From Flavilitoribacter nigricans DSM 23189 = NBRC 102662 (GTDB taxonomy: Bacteria; Bacteroidota; Bacteroidia; Chitinophagales; Saprospiraceae), in assembly GCF_002646595.1 (NCBI RefSeq), contig NZ_PDUD01000026.1:124001-188000 (forward strand): a DNA stretch of 64,000 nt, written 5' to 3'. Both the position numbers and the translations under genes were made by a program. Shown piece after piece: positions 27,525-36,464 of the stretch (positions are counted from its first letter, which is position 1; each line of letters starts with the position of its first letter). The notes below the pieces were generated by a model, which was given only the letters and a program-made list of their open reading frames with translations, was not told the DNA's origin and did not search any database.

Positions 27525-28085
27525 ATGAAAAAGTCCTCCGTGTTTTTCTTGATCCTTCTTCTTTCTCCATTTATCGGTGGCCTCTACGGTGTGTTACACG
27601 ATCAGATCACCTTTACGATCTCACCGGAGTACTATACCAAATTTAAATTCTATCAGTTTGGATTTGTTACGGCGGGAGACGAATGGGTGCCGGATCATAT
27701 TCGTCTTTACGTATCCCTCGTAGGTTTTCTCGCTACCTGGTGGGTCGGGCTGATCATTGGGGTCGTTCTGGCGCTAACGGGTTTGTTTCAGGAGAATGCC
27801 AAACGCATGTTCCGTATCACCTTGCGGGCGATAGTGCTCACGCTGCTGATAGCCATTGTTGCCGGTATACTGGGATACCTCTACAGCATTTCTGCCCACG
27901 ATGCGGAGACTATCGCATCCTGGCTACCGGCCAACATTGATGACAAACAAGCTTTTTATTCGGTGGGAAGCATCCACAATTTCAGTTATCTGGGTGGTCT
28001 GATCGGTCTGGTCATCGCAGGAGTCTGGTCTTTTTGGAAAAGCCGTTTTAAGGATAATCAGCAGTCTATTGCTCCGAAAAATTAA
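27525..28085 (+). CDS. Multi-pass membrane protein of unknown function
   Basis: 186 aa with four hydrophobic segments (FFLILLLSPFIGGLYGVL, FLATWWVGLIIGVVLALTGLF, IVLTLLIAIVAGILGYLY, LGGLIGLVIAGVWSFW). The periplasmic loop between the first two is about 35 residues. The C-terminus is basic. I recognise no family. It stands 63 bp after the methyltransferase gene. Confidence 0.7.
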   Translation: MKKSSVFFLILLLSPFIGGLYGVLHDQITFTISPEYYTKFKFYQFGFVTAGDEWVPDHIRLYVSLVGFLATWWVGLIIGVVLALTGLFQENAKRMFRITLRAIVLTLLIAIVAGILGYLYSISAHDAETIASWLPANIDDKQAFYSVGSIHNFSYLGGLIGLVIAGVWSFWKSRFKDNQQSIAPKN

Positions 28086-28457
28086 GGTGAGTTTCCCCTT
28101 CATTTCCCAGCAAAATGTAAGCTGGCTGGATCTCATGCAAGATCCCTAATTCAAAAAAAGTTGGACAATTTGAATTCAGGGGGAACTTTCCGCCGGTAGA
28201 ATTGGTAATTACAGGCAAAAGAAAAACACATCATGCTCACCAAGCTAATCCATATCCATAATCTGGTCTGCCGCCCATCCGGTGCGGGCAGGCTAAGGCG
28301 TGGTTGAGCATTTAATACCTCTTCAGAGCCGGCCTTTCCGTAACGCGTGGGAAGTCCGGCTTTTTATTCTCATTTAATTTTTTCGACTACGGTGCGGCAG
28401 GCAGATGGGCCGGCCTTACCGCTGCTATTGCCCGGCAATAGCCTAAAGTGATATCCA
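28086..28457. other. Intergenic region with inverted repeat and terminator
   Basis: An inverted repeat AATTCAAA (28148-28155) with TTTGAATT (28169-28176) precedes the terminator at 28327. No protein-coding ORF is convincing here. Confidence 0.5.
28327..28366 (+). terminator. Intrinsic terminator
   Basis: AGCCGG (28327-28332) pairs with CCGGCT (28356-28361), with additional inner CTT/AAG and CC/GG pairing, and is followed by TTTTATT. Confidence 0.7.
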
Positions 28458-29039
28458 ATGTTTACTACCATAATTGCCATTTTTATCATTTCCTTTTTTG
28501 TCCTGATGATCGGTGTCGGTATCTGGGGATTCATCAAATTGAATAAGATCGGCCTGTTGCAGGGATTCATGCGCGGAAAGTGGTTAGCCAGTCTGCTGAC
28601 CAGCCTGCTGGTGATCGCCTTCCTGACCGGCTCCGTTGGTCTGCTCGCAAAAAGCAGTTGGGCCCAGCCGCTACTGGTTTACACCATTTATATCTGGCTG
28701 GTTTACGTCTGGCTCTACAACCTGAGGATCATTCTGAATATGGTCGCCCTACTCCAAAATGAAAAGCCTACAAGCATTTCACATTTCATGGGGCGCTCTC
28801 AGTTCTACGATGACCTGATCCACAAAACTATTGAGTTGAGTAAAAACCCAGAAGGGGAAGAGGACGACGGGCAGGAAGCCCACGCGGCAAGTGATCCACC
28901 ACTGGAGGAGATGCTGAACGATGAGACTATGTTCCCGCTGCTTTTTCAGATCGGTATCCGCAGAAAAATAAAGCGGAAACTGATCGGGCTGCTGATCCAT
29001 ACCGTCATCTTTTTGACCATTCTTACATTTATAAGCTAA
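28458..29039 (+). CDS. Membrane protein of unknown function
   Basis: 193 aa. Predicted helices: 4-26, about 47-66, about 72-95 and the C-terminal 20 residues (LLIHTVIFLTILTF), with an acidic cytoplasmic loop (about 118-160, GEEDDGQEAHAAS). No motif recognised. The downstream YciI-like gene is 71 bp away on the same strand. Confidence 0.7.
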   Translation: MFTTIIAIFIISFFVLMIGVGIWGFIKLNKIGLLQGFMRGKWLASLLTSLLVIAFLTGSVGLLAKSSWAQPLLVYTIYIWLVYVWLYNLRIILNMVALLQNEKPTSISHFMGRSQFYDDLIHKTIELSKNPEGEEDDGQEAHAASDPPLEEMLNDETMFPLLFQIGIRRKIKRKLIGLLIHTVIFLTILTFIS

Positions 29040-29110
29040 ATTGAGGGATCGGAGCCGGTAGCTCATCGTAGTGAATTACCGGTTCCACCAGGCACTAAAA
29101 ATAATCCATT

Positions 29111-29386
29111 ATGTACTTCCTGCTCTTTTACAAAACTGTGGACAATTTCATTGAAAAACGTGCTCCCTATCGGTCAGCCCATCTGGACCTGGTCAAGGAA
29201 GCTCAAAAAAACGAATTTCTGATCATGGCCGGCGCCCTGGCCGAACCGGCCGACGGCGCGGTACTGGTATTCAGGGGAGAAGACGCCAGTGTCGCGGAAG
29301 ATTTCGCCCGCAACGATCCCTATGTACAAAACGGGCTGATCACGGAATGGTCCGTTCGTCCCTGGACGGTCGTGATCGGCGGGTAG
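29111..29386 (+). CDS. YciI-like protein
   Basis: 91 aa, the full length of a YCII ferredoxin-like fold domain. The features FLLFYKTVDNFIEKRAPYR, HLDLVKEAQKNEFLIMAGAL and EDFARNDPYVQNGLI match the family, including the His and Asp that form its presumed active site. Members include small enzymes acting on cyclic metabolites; the substrate here is unknown. Confidence 0.88.
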   Translation: MYFLLFYKTVDNFIEKRAPYRSAHLDLVKEAQKNEFLIMAGALAEPADGAVLVFRGEDASVAEDFARNDPYVQNGLITEWSVRPWTVVIGG

Positions 29387-29442
29387 TGTACCGCCCCGTA
29401 AAACCGGACGGCCGCTAAAAATATAAAAACCGGTAAATCCCC

Positions 29443-30054
29443 ATGACCATCAAAAACGAACATAAAACACTGTTGATCCTCGATCTGGATGAAACACTGA
29501 TCTACGCTACTTCCGAGACATTGGAACGACCGGCGGATTTCACGATTGCTCATTACCAGGTGTACAAAAGGCCCTATCTCGACGCTTTCCTACAGCAGAT
29601 CCGGGAACATTTTCTCATTGCGATCTGGTCATCCGCATCGGACGATTACGTGGAAGCGATCACCGGGGAGATCCTACCTGCCAATATTGAACCGGAATTC
29701 ATCTGGGGTAGAAGCAGGGGTACTTTTAGCCGAAGGCCGAGAATTGACGAATACGGTTATTATGTAGACCTCTATTCGGGCCATTATCGCCTTACCAAAC
29801 CCTTGAAAAAGGTAAAGCGACTGGGGTACGACCTCCGTCGGATACTGATCGTTGACGATTCCCCCCATAAAGTGGAACAGAACTACGGGAATGCCGTTTA
29901 TCCCACGGCTTATACCGGACAACCCGGTGATAAGGAGTTAAAATTTCTGGCACCTTATCTCCTGAGTCTGAAGGACGAACCCGAGGTACGCCGGATCGAA
30001 AAAAGGGGATGGCGGCGAAAAATAGAGCTATCGAATGGAGCTGATCAAGGATGA
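29443..30054 (+). CDS. FCP1/NIF-type HAD-family phosphatase
   Basis: 203 aa. HAD motif I LLILDLDETLI (DxDE), motif II IAIWSSAS and motif III ILIVDDSP identify an NLI-interacting-factor-like phosphatase of the type related to eukaryotic FCP1/SCP protein phosphatases. The catalytic Asp pair is intact. The bacterial substrate is not known. It lies 56 bp downstream of the YciI-like gene. Confidence 0.88.
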   Translation: MTIKNEHKTLLILDLDETLIYATSETLERPADFTIAHYQVYKRPYLDAFLQQIREHFLIAIWSSASDDYVEAITGEILPANIEPEFIWGRSRGTFSRRPRIDEYGYYVDLYSGHYRLTKPLKKVKRLGYDLRRILIVDDSPHKVEQNYGNAVYPTAYTGQPGDKELKFLAPYLLSLKDEPEVRRIEKRGWRRKIELSNGADQG

Positions 30055-30186
30055 GCGATTTTTGCTACTATACGTGACGCGAAGTGGTTTGGGATCTTCC
30101 CAACTGCTTCGGTCAGTATATACGTAGTGCGTCCGTTTGGGAGCATGACTGCATATACATCCTGGTGAGTTCGCATTTCTTTTTCC

Positions 30187-30720
30187 TCATGCAATTTTGC
30201 TGTTTCCTTTAGTCAAGCCTATATTCAGAACGAGTGATAATACAATGAGCAATACCAATCGGAATAAACTCAAAGATTCCCACTGGGAAGCTCTTTTAGT
30301 CAATTCCTGATTCACCGTATCATCGTATTCCGTATTTACAATTTCCATAAGTTCGGGAACGAAATAGATAAATGTCGTGATCAGAACGAGCACGTAGCCA
30401 ATTAAAGGAAGTAGCACATGTTTCCGTCTATCAGTTTTCCAACTTATAATTAAGGTGACGGTAAATAGTAGGAGTGTCACAGGATGAATACTTTGCCAGA
30501 AAGGGGCCGGATTAAGTCCAAATTCTCCTTGAAACATACTAAGTGACTTAGGCGGAGCATCATAAGCTCTTGGCCAAACAGCGAGGTGTTCGTAAACAGC
30601 TGCTCCAATAATGATAGCAAAGCTCAAGCATAAGAGAGCATAAATTAAATCCTTGTAACGTTTCACAATTTCAGGTTTTAAGCTATTAGTAGATTTTCCT
30701 TTTTTAATCTCAGCACACAA
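30187..30720 (-). CDS. Membrane protein, DUF1772-like
   Basis: 177 aa with four predicted helices (LLCLSFAIIIGAAVYEHL, FWQSIHPVTLLLFTVTLI, VLLPLIGYVLVLITTFIYF, LFRLVLLIVLSLVLNIGL). The arrangement with a conserved-looking FWQSIHP after the first helix resembles DUF1772/anthrone-oxygenase-like membrane proteins. It lies 12 bp downstream of a cupin gene and both are divergent from a TetR gene, so the pair is probably a TetR-controlled operon. The local sequence is more A+T rich than the surroundings. Confidence 0.7.
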   Translation of the reverse strand: MCAEIKKGKSTNSLKPEIVKRYKDLIYALLCLSFAIIIGAAVYEHLAVWPRAYDAPPKSLSMFQGEFGLNPAPFWQSIHPVTLLLFTVTLIISWKTDRRKHVLLPLIGYVLVLITTFIYFVPELMEIVNTEYDDTVNQELTKRASQWESLSLFRLVLLIVLSLVLNIGLTKGNSKIA

Positions 30721-30732
30721 ACTTTTGGAAAA

Positions 30733-31290
30733 CTATTTTATCGGTTTGGGTGCATCTTTAAAGTGTCCGTATTTACCCAGGAATTTGCCTATCAGAACTG
30801 TAATTGGAAAAATAACCTTCTTCACAAAAGCGGGAATTTCTTTCAGGTCGTATTCCGATTTATAGCGAGTCATCAGAAAAGCACTATCGAAAGGGTCACC
30901 TTCAGGTTTTCCGGCTTTGGACATGGAACTATAAATACCAGAAAGAAAATAGTCAAGTGAATTGGCCGGCTTTATCCAACCTTTACATTCCAGGATCTCA
31001 CTGCCTGCATTCCAGAATCGATGCATCTGCCCTCTGTGAAAAATAACGGTCTCTCCGGCTTCAAGTATTTTTTCTTCCTGCCCATCTATTTGATACCCCA
31101 TGACGCCCTTTACTACGGTCAGGCTTTCTTCCTGCTTGTAATGAACGTGAAAGGGAGGACCCGATCCGGGTTGTACCTGATTGTAGACCGTCATCTTTTT
31201 TACGCCATCTTCCTCTTCAATGTCATGAAAGGTTATGAGTTCCCCCATCGGATTGCTAATAGTGTGCGGAAATGCAAATGGATACTTCAT
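30733..31290 (-). CDS. Cupin-domain protein
   Basis: 185 aa. A single cupin barrel (about residues 35-105) with PPFHVHYKQEES and GETVIFHRGQMHRFWNAG, giving the His/His/Glu/His metal-site pattern. The C-terminal third is helical with a hydrophobic stretch (VKKVIFPITVLIGKFLG). Probably a small-molecule-binding enzyme or sensor. It is the first gene of the operon divergent from tetR; the two palindromic operators lie just upstream of its start. Confidence 0.85.
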   Translation of the reverse strand: MKYPFAFPHTISNPMGELITFHDIEEEDGVKKMTVYNQVQPGSGPPFHVHYKQEESLTVVKGVMGYQIDGQEEKILEAGETVIFHRGQMHRFWNAGSEILECKGWIKPANSLDYFLSGIYSSMSKAGKPEGDPFDSAFLMTRYKSEYDLKEIPAFVKKVIFPITVLIGKFLGKYGHFKDAPKPIK

Positions 31291-31308
31291 GATTTAGTTT
31301 TTTGTAAA

Positions 31309-31327
31309 TTTAGTACATTGTACTAAA
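31309..31327. promoter_or_regulatory. Palindromic operator 1 of the TetR/cupin divergon
   Basis: TTTAGTACA (31309-31317), one central base, then TGTACTAAA (31319-31327): a perfect 9-bp inverted repeat 18 bp upstream of the cupin start. Size and symmetry are typical of a TetR site. Confidence 0.75.
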
Positions 31328-31342
31328 CAATCCAAGAAAGAC

Positions 31343-31359
31343 TTAGTACATTGTGCTAA
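31343..31359. promoter_or_regulatory. Palindromic operator 2 of the TetR/cupin divergon
   Basis: TTAGTACA (31343-31350), one base, TGTGCTAA (31352-31359): the same site with one mismatch, 33 bp centre to centre from operator 1, about three helical turns. It ends 11 bp before the tetR start codon. Confidence 0.72.
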
Positions 31360-31370
31360 TTAATTTTTTT

Positions 31371-32000
31371 ATGGCACAAAAAACGAGGGAAAGAATATTG
31401 CAAAAGGCTCTTTTGCTGTTCAATGAGGTGGGTTTTATTGAAGTGGGAGTTAGGGAGATTGCCCGGGAACTGGAAATAAGTCCTGGCAACCTTTCGTATC
31501 ACTTCAGTAAAAAGGAAGACATCTTATTTGCTTTGTTGAAGCAATTCTCAGAACAAAACAGCAAACTGTATAATGAATACTTTTTAGCACCTCCCAATAA
31601 TGCGCAGTTTTTGACGCTTATAAGCAGGATATTTGACTGTCAATATAAGTTTAGAGGTGTCTATATAGGCAATCAATTTGTGCAAGCGGAGATTAAGAAC
31701 GAAGATCGTTTTGATTATGCGTCTATTGCTGCCAAAAGAGCGGCATCCTTTAAAAAGATATTCGAGGATCTACATCTAGCGGGACAAATTTCCGTAACCG
31801 CAGAGGATATCTCCTTTCTGGTCGCTCACATCACTTTGTTTGGGCGGTTTTGGATATCAGAAGCCACCTTATTCAACAAATCTCCTGATAAAGCGCAAGT
31901 GATTAAGCACTATGTGTCATTGTTGTCCAAACAACTTTCGTTATTCGCTACCGAAAAAGGCACCAACTCGATAGATGATTTTTGGAGCAAATCATCGTGA
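31371..32000 (+). CDS. TetR/AcrR-family transcriptional regulator
   Basis: 209 aa from the ATG at 31371; an upstream in-frame GTG at 31353 lies inside operator 2 and is rejected. The N-terminal HTH reads RERILQKALLLFNEVGFIEVGVREIARELEISPGNLSYHF. The C-terminal ligand domain carries several helices. Two near-identical palindromes in the 80-bp divergent region suggest it represses both itself and the cupin/DUF1772-like operon. A+T rich compared with flanking genes. Confidence 0.9.
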   Translation: MAQKTRERILQKALLLFNEVGFIEVGVREIARELEISPGNLSYHFSKKEDILFALLKQFSEQNSKLYNEYFLAPPNNAQFLTLISRIFDCQYKFRGVYIGNQFVQAEIKNEDRFDYASIAAKRAASFKKIFEDLHLAGQISVTAEDISFLVAHITLFGRFWISEATLFNKSPDKAQVIKHYVSLLSKQLSLFATEKGTNSIDDFWSKSS

Positions 32001-32139
32001 TTGGAATGGACAACTGCTCATACCTATTGCTATTCCTGGTCGAGTTTGCCCATCTTCCCGTGGAAGGAACTACAGCGACCGGGTGTTGGCTTCAGCTTTC
32101 CTGTTTCAAAGTTTTTTCCATTCGGGAATTCTTTTGGGA

Positions 32140-32180
32140 GGATTAGGGTTATCTAATCCCACTTGATCTACTAACCCTAA
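32140..32180 (+). promoter_or_regulatory. Overlapping alternative hairpins before the ABC exporter gene
   Basis: GGATTAG (32140-32146) pairs with CTAATCC (32153-32159), while TTAGGGTTA (32143-32151) pairs with TAACCCTAA (32172-32180). The two pairings share bases and exclude each other. They end 16 bp before the exporter start codon, where they could affect translation. Function is inferred only. Confidence 0.35.
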
Positions 32181-32195
32181 TTACTCGATCTCATC

Positions 32196-34019
32196 ATGAA
32201 TCATCCAATCACTGCCTCGGAGCAGCATTCGGCTTTTAAAGCCTTTAAAGAAATGCTGCTCTACTGGGCCGCTGCGGCCCGCCCTTTTCGCTGGTACTTC
32301 CTGGGCATTTATTCCTTTTACGCCATCGGCATCGTTTCCGAACACATTCTGATCCCGATCTATTACCAAAAGATCGTGGACGGAATGGTCGTTGCCTCTA
32401 CCGAAATGACCCCGGACGTATTGCAAAGCAAGTACGCTACCCTGCTCCGTTTTATCGTTCTGGTCGGTGTATTGTCGGCCACCAGGATCGTGATGTACCG
32501 GATCGGCGACTGGTTTTTCGATCATTTCCGGCTCGGCACGGTCCGTAACCTGGAAAACGGTATGTTCGGTGATTATCTGCGGCACGGTCGGAGATTTTTC
32601 GTCAACAATTTTGCCGGGTCCTTACTCAACGACCACCGCCAGATGCGCGGCGCTTTCGATGTGTTTATGGATCACGGCACCTTTACTTTTTTCTGGTGGC
32701 TGATCGTTTTCACCGGTAGTCTGGTAGCCCTGAGTTTTATCTTTCCCCTGGGTGCCGTCGCCATCCTGATCTGGTTTTTGGTGTACCTGATCATTGTGAT
32801 CGAGGTATCCAAAAAGAAGTACGTGCACGAACGGAAAGTGGCCAAACTCAATTCCAGCATGACCGGCCTGCTGGCGGACAACCTCAGCAACGCCATGACG
32901 ATCAAAACCTTCGGTGCGGAAAAACGCGAACAGGATCATTTCCGGCATCGCAATGAGGTCCGGCACCGCGCCCGGCACCGCAATAAGTACTGGAGTCGGT
33001 GGCGGAATGGCCTGCAGGGCGGTATGCTCGTCATTCTGGATGTCGGCATCCTTTTACTGGGTGCTTATTACTGGATGATCGGTAAGATCAGTCCGGGTAT
33101 CATTGTGCTCATTCTCTATTATGCCGGTAATATTTCCCAGGAGGTCTGGAATTTTTCGCGCATGATCAACGCGATGACGCAGTCTTTCGCCGATGCCAAC
33201 AAGTTTATGGAGCACATCCGCATCAGTCCGGATATTGCCGATCCGGATCAGAAGGAAAGACGCGGGATCCGCCACGGCATGGTCCATTTCCGGGAAGTGA
33301 ATTTCACCTACCCGGAAGGTGCACGGGTATTTGAAAATTTCAACCTTGCCATCAAAGCCGGCGAAAAAGTTGGTATTGTAGGACCGAGCGGTTCCGGAAA
33401 ATCTACCCTCGTCACACTGCTGCAGCGACACATGGACGTACAGGCGGGCAGTATCCTGATGGACGGGGTAGACATTCGTCAACTCCGGCAGGCTTATCTG
33501 CGCTCCAAGATCTCGCTGGTACCCCAGGATCCCAGCCTGTTCCACCGCAGTCTACGGGACAATATCGCCTACGGGAAACCCGAAGCGACCATGGAGGAGA
33601 TTATTGCAGCGGCCCGCAAGGCCCAGGCCCACGATTTCATTCTGGAAACGCCCCAGGGCTACGATACCATGGTGGGCGAACGGGGTATCAAACTTTCGGG
33701 AGGGCAACGACAGCGGATCGCCATTGCCCGCTCCATTCTCGAAGCGGAGTCAGCGCCGATCGTCATTTTTGACGAAGCGACCAGCTCGCTGGATAACCGG
33801 GCGGAAAAAGAGATACAACAGGCCATTGATGCGGCCCTATCGGAATCTACGCGGACGGGCATCATTATTGCGCACCGGCTATCTACCCTGCGCAATGTGG
33901 ATCGGATCATCGTACTGGATCAGGGACGGATCGTTGAGTCCGGCACCCACACCCAACTACTGGTAGCCGGCGGACTGTACGCCGAACTGTACAATAGCCA
34001 GATGCTGGGGGTGAATTAA
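32196..34019 (+). CDS. ABC exporter, fused permease and ATP-binding domains
   Basis: 607 aa half-transporter. Residues 1-340 form a type I exporter membrane domain with about six helices. Residues about 360-607 form the nucleotide-binding domain with Walker A GPSGSGKST, Q-loop VPQDPSLF, signature LSGGQRQR, Walker B IVIFDEATSSLD and the H-loop IIIAHRLST. It would act as a dimer exporting lipids, drugs or peptides; the substrate cannot be read from sequence. It is transcribed alone. Confidence 0.92.
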   Translation: MNHPITASEQHSAFKAFKEMLLYWAAAARPFRWYFLGIYSFYAIGIVSEHILIPIYYQKIVDGMVVASTEMTPDVLQSKYATLLRFIVLVGVLSATRIVMYRIGDWFFDHFRLGTVRNLENGMFGDYLRHGRRFFVNNFAGSLLNDHRQMRGAFDVFMDHGTFTFFWWLIVFTGSLVALSFIFPLGAVAILIWFLVYLIIVIEVSKKKYVHERKVAKLNSSMTGLLADNLSNAMTIKTFGAEKREQDHFRHRNEVRHRARHRNKYWSRWRNGLQGGMLVILDVGILLLGAYYWMIGKISPGIIVLILYYAGNISQEVWNFSRMINAMTQSFADANKFMEHIRISPDIADPDQKERRGIRHGMVHFREVNFTYPEGARVFENFNLAIKAGEKVGIVGPSGSGKSTLVTLLQRHMDVQAGSILMDGVDIRQLRQAYLRSKISLVPQDPSLFHRSLRDNIAYGKPEATMEEIIAAARKAQAHDFILETPQGYDTMVGERGIKLSGGQRQRIAIARSILEAESAPIVIFDEATSSLDNRAEKEIQQAIDAALSESTRTGIIIAHRLSTLRNVDRIIVLDQGRIVESGTHTQLLVAGGLYAELYNSQMLGVN

Positions 34020-34250
34020 AAACCAGATGGGCGGGGTTATTCGGTTCCAAATAATTGCCATCCGATTTTTGGAACTGAATGCCCCTGGCCCCAAATGGGC
34101 AGGAATTGCAGGAACTGTTCTTTTTCTGGGAATTAACCCATATATTAGGACAAATGATATATCGGACGATGCCGCTGAACAGATCGGCTTTCCGAACAAT
34201 CCCAGCAATCTGTAAACACAATTTATTAAATATCTAAAACCAGTTTAATC

Positions 34251-34595
34251 ATGCCCACCTTCGAAGAAACTTCTGCAGCATTCAAAAAAGAGATGAACAA
34301 TCTGGGGATCTTCTACCACGAGGAACTGTACGATGCCATCACCAAATACCTCGGGCCGTCTATCCACGATAAAGATGCTGCCCTGGTCGCCTGTTCGGAC
34401 CCGGATGAACTGAAAACCATCAAAAACAATTTCCTCATTGGAAAACTTGGGCTGGAAGACGGCCCCCAACTGGATGCAGCGATCCAGGAAATTTGCGGTG
34501 GTTTAGGTTCCTCCAATACCAAGAAGCACCGCGCGTCCTTTTACTATTTGCTTACCGCCATTCTCAATAAAGAATCGGTTTTTATTGACGCCTAA
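34251..34595 (+). CDS. DUF2853 family protein
   Basis: 114 aa, all helical. Family features are KYLGPSIHDKDAALVACSDPDELK, NNFLIGKLGL and the C-terminal YYLLTAILNK. The proteins of this family are small, cytoplasmic and of unknown function. The 231-bp upstream spacer shows no coding signal I trust. A strong hairpin follows at 34630. Confidence 0.85.
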   Translation: MPTFEETSAAFKKEMNNLGIFYHEELYDAITKYLGPSIHDKDAALVACSDPDELKTIKNNFLIGKLGLEDGPQLDAAIQEICGGLGSSNTKKHRASFYYLLTAILNKESVFIDA

Positions 34596-34629
34596 GTCTC
34601 GGGATGCATCCCTGAATGATACCGTTACT

Positions 34630-34660
34630 CCATCCCCGCATGCGCAATGTGCGGGGATGG
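34630..34660. terminator. Hairpin between convergent DUF2853 and LytTR genes
   Basis: CCATCCCCGCA (34630-34640) and TGCGGGGATGG (34650-34660) form a perfect 11-bp stem with a 9-nt loop. No strong T-run follows on either strand, so terminator function is likely but not certain. Confidence 0.6.
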
Positions 34661-34690
34661 AAATTCTTCCCTTTTCGTAGTCCGCCTGGT

Positions 34691-35371
34691 TTATTGCAGA
34701 CTATTCAACACCGCATCTTTGTAGGAATCTCCAATGGGTATTTCGATCGATCCGATCTCAATGTCCTGCCGCGTGAAGGCGGTCACTTTATCCTTGTTGA
34801 CCAGGAAGGACCGATGTACCCGGACGAAACGTTGATCCAGTTGTTGCTCGAAAGCAGCCAGACCGTATTTGACCACTAAGGTTCCCTGCCGGAGGTGGAT
34901 GCGGATATAATCTTTCAGGCTCTCCACGTACTGGATTTCATCCAGCAATACCTTGATATTTTTCCGGTTACTCTGAACGTAAATGTGTTCCCGGGGAGTT
35001 TGGTCGGTTAGTGCCCCCAAACTCGATTTAAATTTATCAATTGCCTGCAAAAAGCGATCGAACAGAATGGGTTTTACCAGATAATCCACCGCATTGAGGT
35101 CAAAGCCCTCCACGGCGTAATCCCGGAAGGCGGTCGTAAAGATCACCCGGGGTTTTTCGGTTAAACCCCGAAAAAAGGTGGTGCCCTTCAGCAGGGGCAT
35201 TTCTATATCCAGAAAAAGCAGATCGATCTTTTGCTGTTGCAGGATGGTGCGGGCTTCCAGAGCGTTAGCGCACGCGGCAACCACCACAAACTCATCGAGA
35301 TGCTCCAGATGGGTAGCGATCAGTTCCCGGGCCAGGGCTTCGTCATCAATGATCAGGCACTGATATGGCAT
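34691..35371 (-). CDS. LytTR-family response regulator
   Basis: 226 aa. The receiver domain (1-120) has the acidic pair in CLIIDDEALARE, the phospho-acceptor Asp in DLLFLDIEMPLLKG, and Thr and Lys at TTAF and LVKP. The LytTR DNA-binding domain (about 130-226) has HIYVQSNRKNIKVLLDEIQYVESLKDY and FVRVHRSFLVN. The start codon overlaps the end of the upstream kinase gene by 26 nt, so the two are translationally coupled and form a two-component pair. Confidence 0.94.
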   Translation of the reverse strand: MPYQCLIIDDEALARELIATHLEHLDEFVVVAACANALEARTILQQQKIDLLFLDIEMPLLKGTTFFRGLTEKPRVIFTTAFRDYAVEGFDLNAVDYLVKPILFDRFLQAIDKFKSSLGALTDQTPREHIYVQSNRKNIKVLLDEIQYVESLKDYIRIHLRQGTLVVKYGLAAFEQQLDQRFVRVHRSFLVNKDKVTAFTRQDIEIGSIEIPIGDSYKDAVLNSLQ

Positions 35372-36464
35372 GCGGTTTCAATTTTAAAGTTACAGCGTAG
35401 AAATCTGCCCGGTCTTCGACTTCCAGCCAGTTCCGCTGCGGATACAGGAAATCCAGTTGCTTTTTAATATTCCGGAGGCCGATGGAAGCCGTTTGACCGT
35501 TGGCCCCGTTTTGCCGGGAAGCCGGTTTGGAATTGCAGATCTCGAAAAAGATCTCCTCCCGGCCGGCCCGCAATTTCATCTGTATCCGGGCCTGTCCGAC
35601 TTCCTCTTTAACGCCGTGCTTATAGGCATTCTCCAGGAAAGTCAGCAGGATTAAGGGAGCTATTTCTATCGCCTTTTCGATCTTGTAATCAAAATCGACG
35701 ATCACCCGGTCTCCGTAGCGAATCTTTTCCAGATCGATATAATTATTCATCAATCTGATCTCGCTGGTCAACGCAACGTAGCGGTCATCGCAATGATAAA
35801 GCATGTAATCCAGGATAGCCGACAATTTGGCAATCAACTCCGGGGTCTTATCGGATTTCTTCAGCGCCAGCACGTAGAGATTGTTGAGGGTGTTGAACAG
35901 GAAGTGCGGGTTGAGCTGATTTTTCAATAATTTCAGTTCGGTGATCCGTTTTTGCTCCCGCAGGCTCATCACCTCCCTTTGATCGCGGTAATACTTCAGA
36001 GCCGTCAGAATAGCTACGGGAAAGAGGAACCAGCTGATCTCAGTAAAAAAGAAATTGGCATCCAGGATGCGATCGTAAAAATCAAAGCCCTTATAAATGT
36101 CCGGGTATTTGGGGTCAAAATAAAAATGACGGTAGGCGGTATAAAGTACGTAGGTGATGTACACACTGGCCAGACTGGTTAGCAAAAATAAGATCCTCCG
36201 TTTTCGGTGCAGGAGACGCGGCAGAAGCACGGAAATGATCACGTAGGAAAGTACGATCTGTAGTCCGGTCTTTACCAATAGCTTTTCAAAAAGCGCTGCT
36301 TTGTCCGTATAGGTGGGCCAGGCCGTGCTTACATAGTAAAAATAGAGCACCAGCCAAAAGATCACTTCTACGATAATATCCTTTCGTCGCAGCCAGGCCC
36401 TTCGGATCAATAGGGCTACGCTATTCTCCTTATTTTCGTTCAAAGGCGGCCAGGTTTTGTTCAA
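35346..36464 (-). CDS. LytS/YehU-type membrane histidine kinase
   Basis: Up to 372 aa. Five to six hydrophobic segments (about 30-155) lack an obvious ligand-binding domain. Next comes the His_kinase region with KLLKNQLNPHFLFNTLNNLYVLALK (phospho-acceptor His in the NPHFLFN core) and an ATPase domain with ENAYKHGVK and a Gly-rich IGLRNIKKQLD. The longest frame starts with TTG at 36464 and overlaps the S41 protease gene by 35 nt; an alternative TTG at 36410, behind a GGAG, would leave a 19-nt gap. Its partner is the LytTR regulator. Confidence 0.9.
   Translation of the reverse strand: MNKTWPPLNENKENSVALLIRRAWLRRKDIIVEVIFWLVLYFYYVSTAWPTYTDKAALFEKLLVKTGLQIVLSYVIISVLLPRLLHRKRRILFLLTSLASVYITYVLYTAYRHFYFDPKYPDIYKGFDFYDRILDANFFFTEISWFLFPVAILTALKYYRDQREVMSLREQKRITELKLLKNQLNPHFLFNTLNNLYVLALKKSDKTPELIAKLSAILDYMLYHCDDRYVALTSEIRLMNNYIDLEKIRYGDRVIVDFDYKIEKAIEIAPLILLTFLENAYKHGVKEEVGQARIQMKLRAGREEIFFEICNSKPASRQNGANGQTASIGLRNIKKQLDFLYPQRNWLEVEDRADFYAVTLKLKPHAISVPDH

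Noticed and set aside
34027-34215. 62-codon plus-strand frame between the ABC exporter and DUF2853 genes
   Set aside because: No leader, no recognisable motif, and composition more like spacer than like neighbouring genes.
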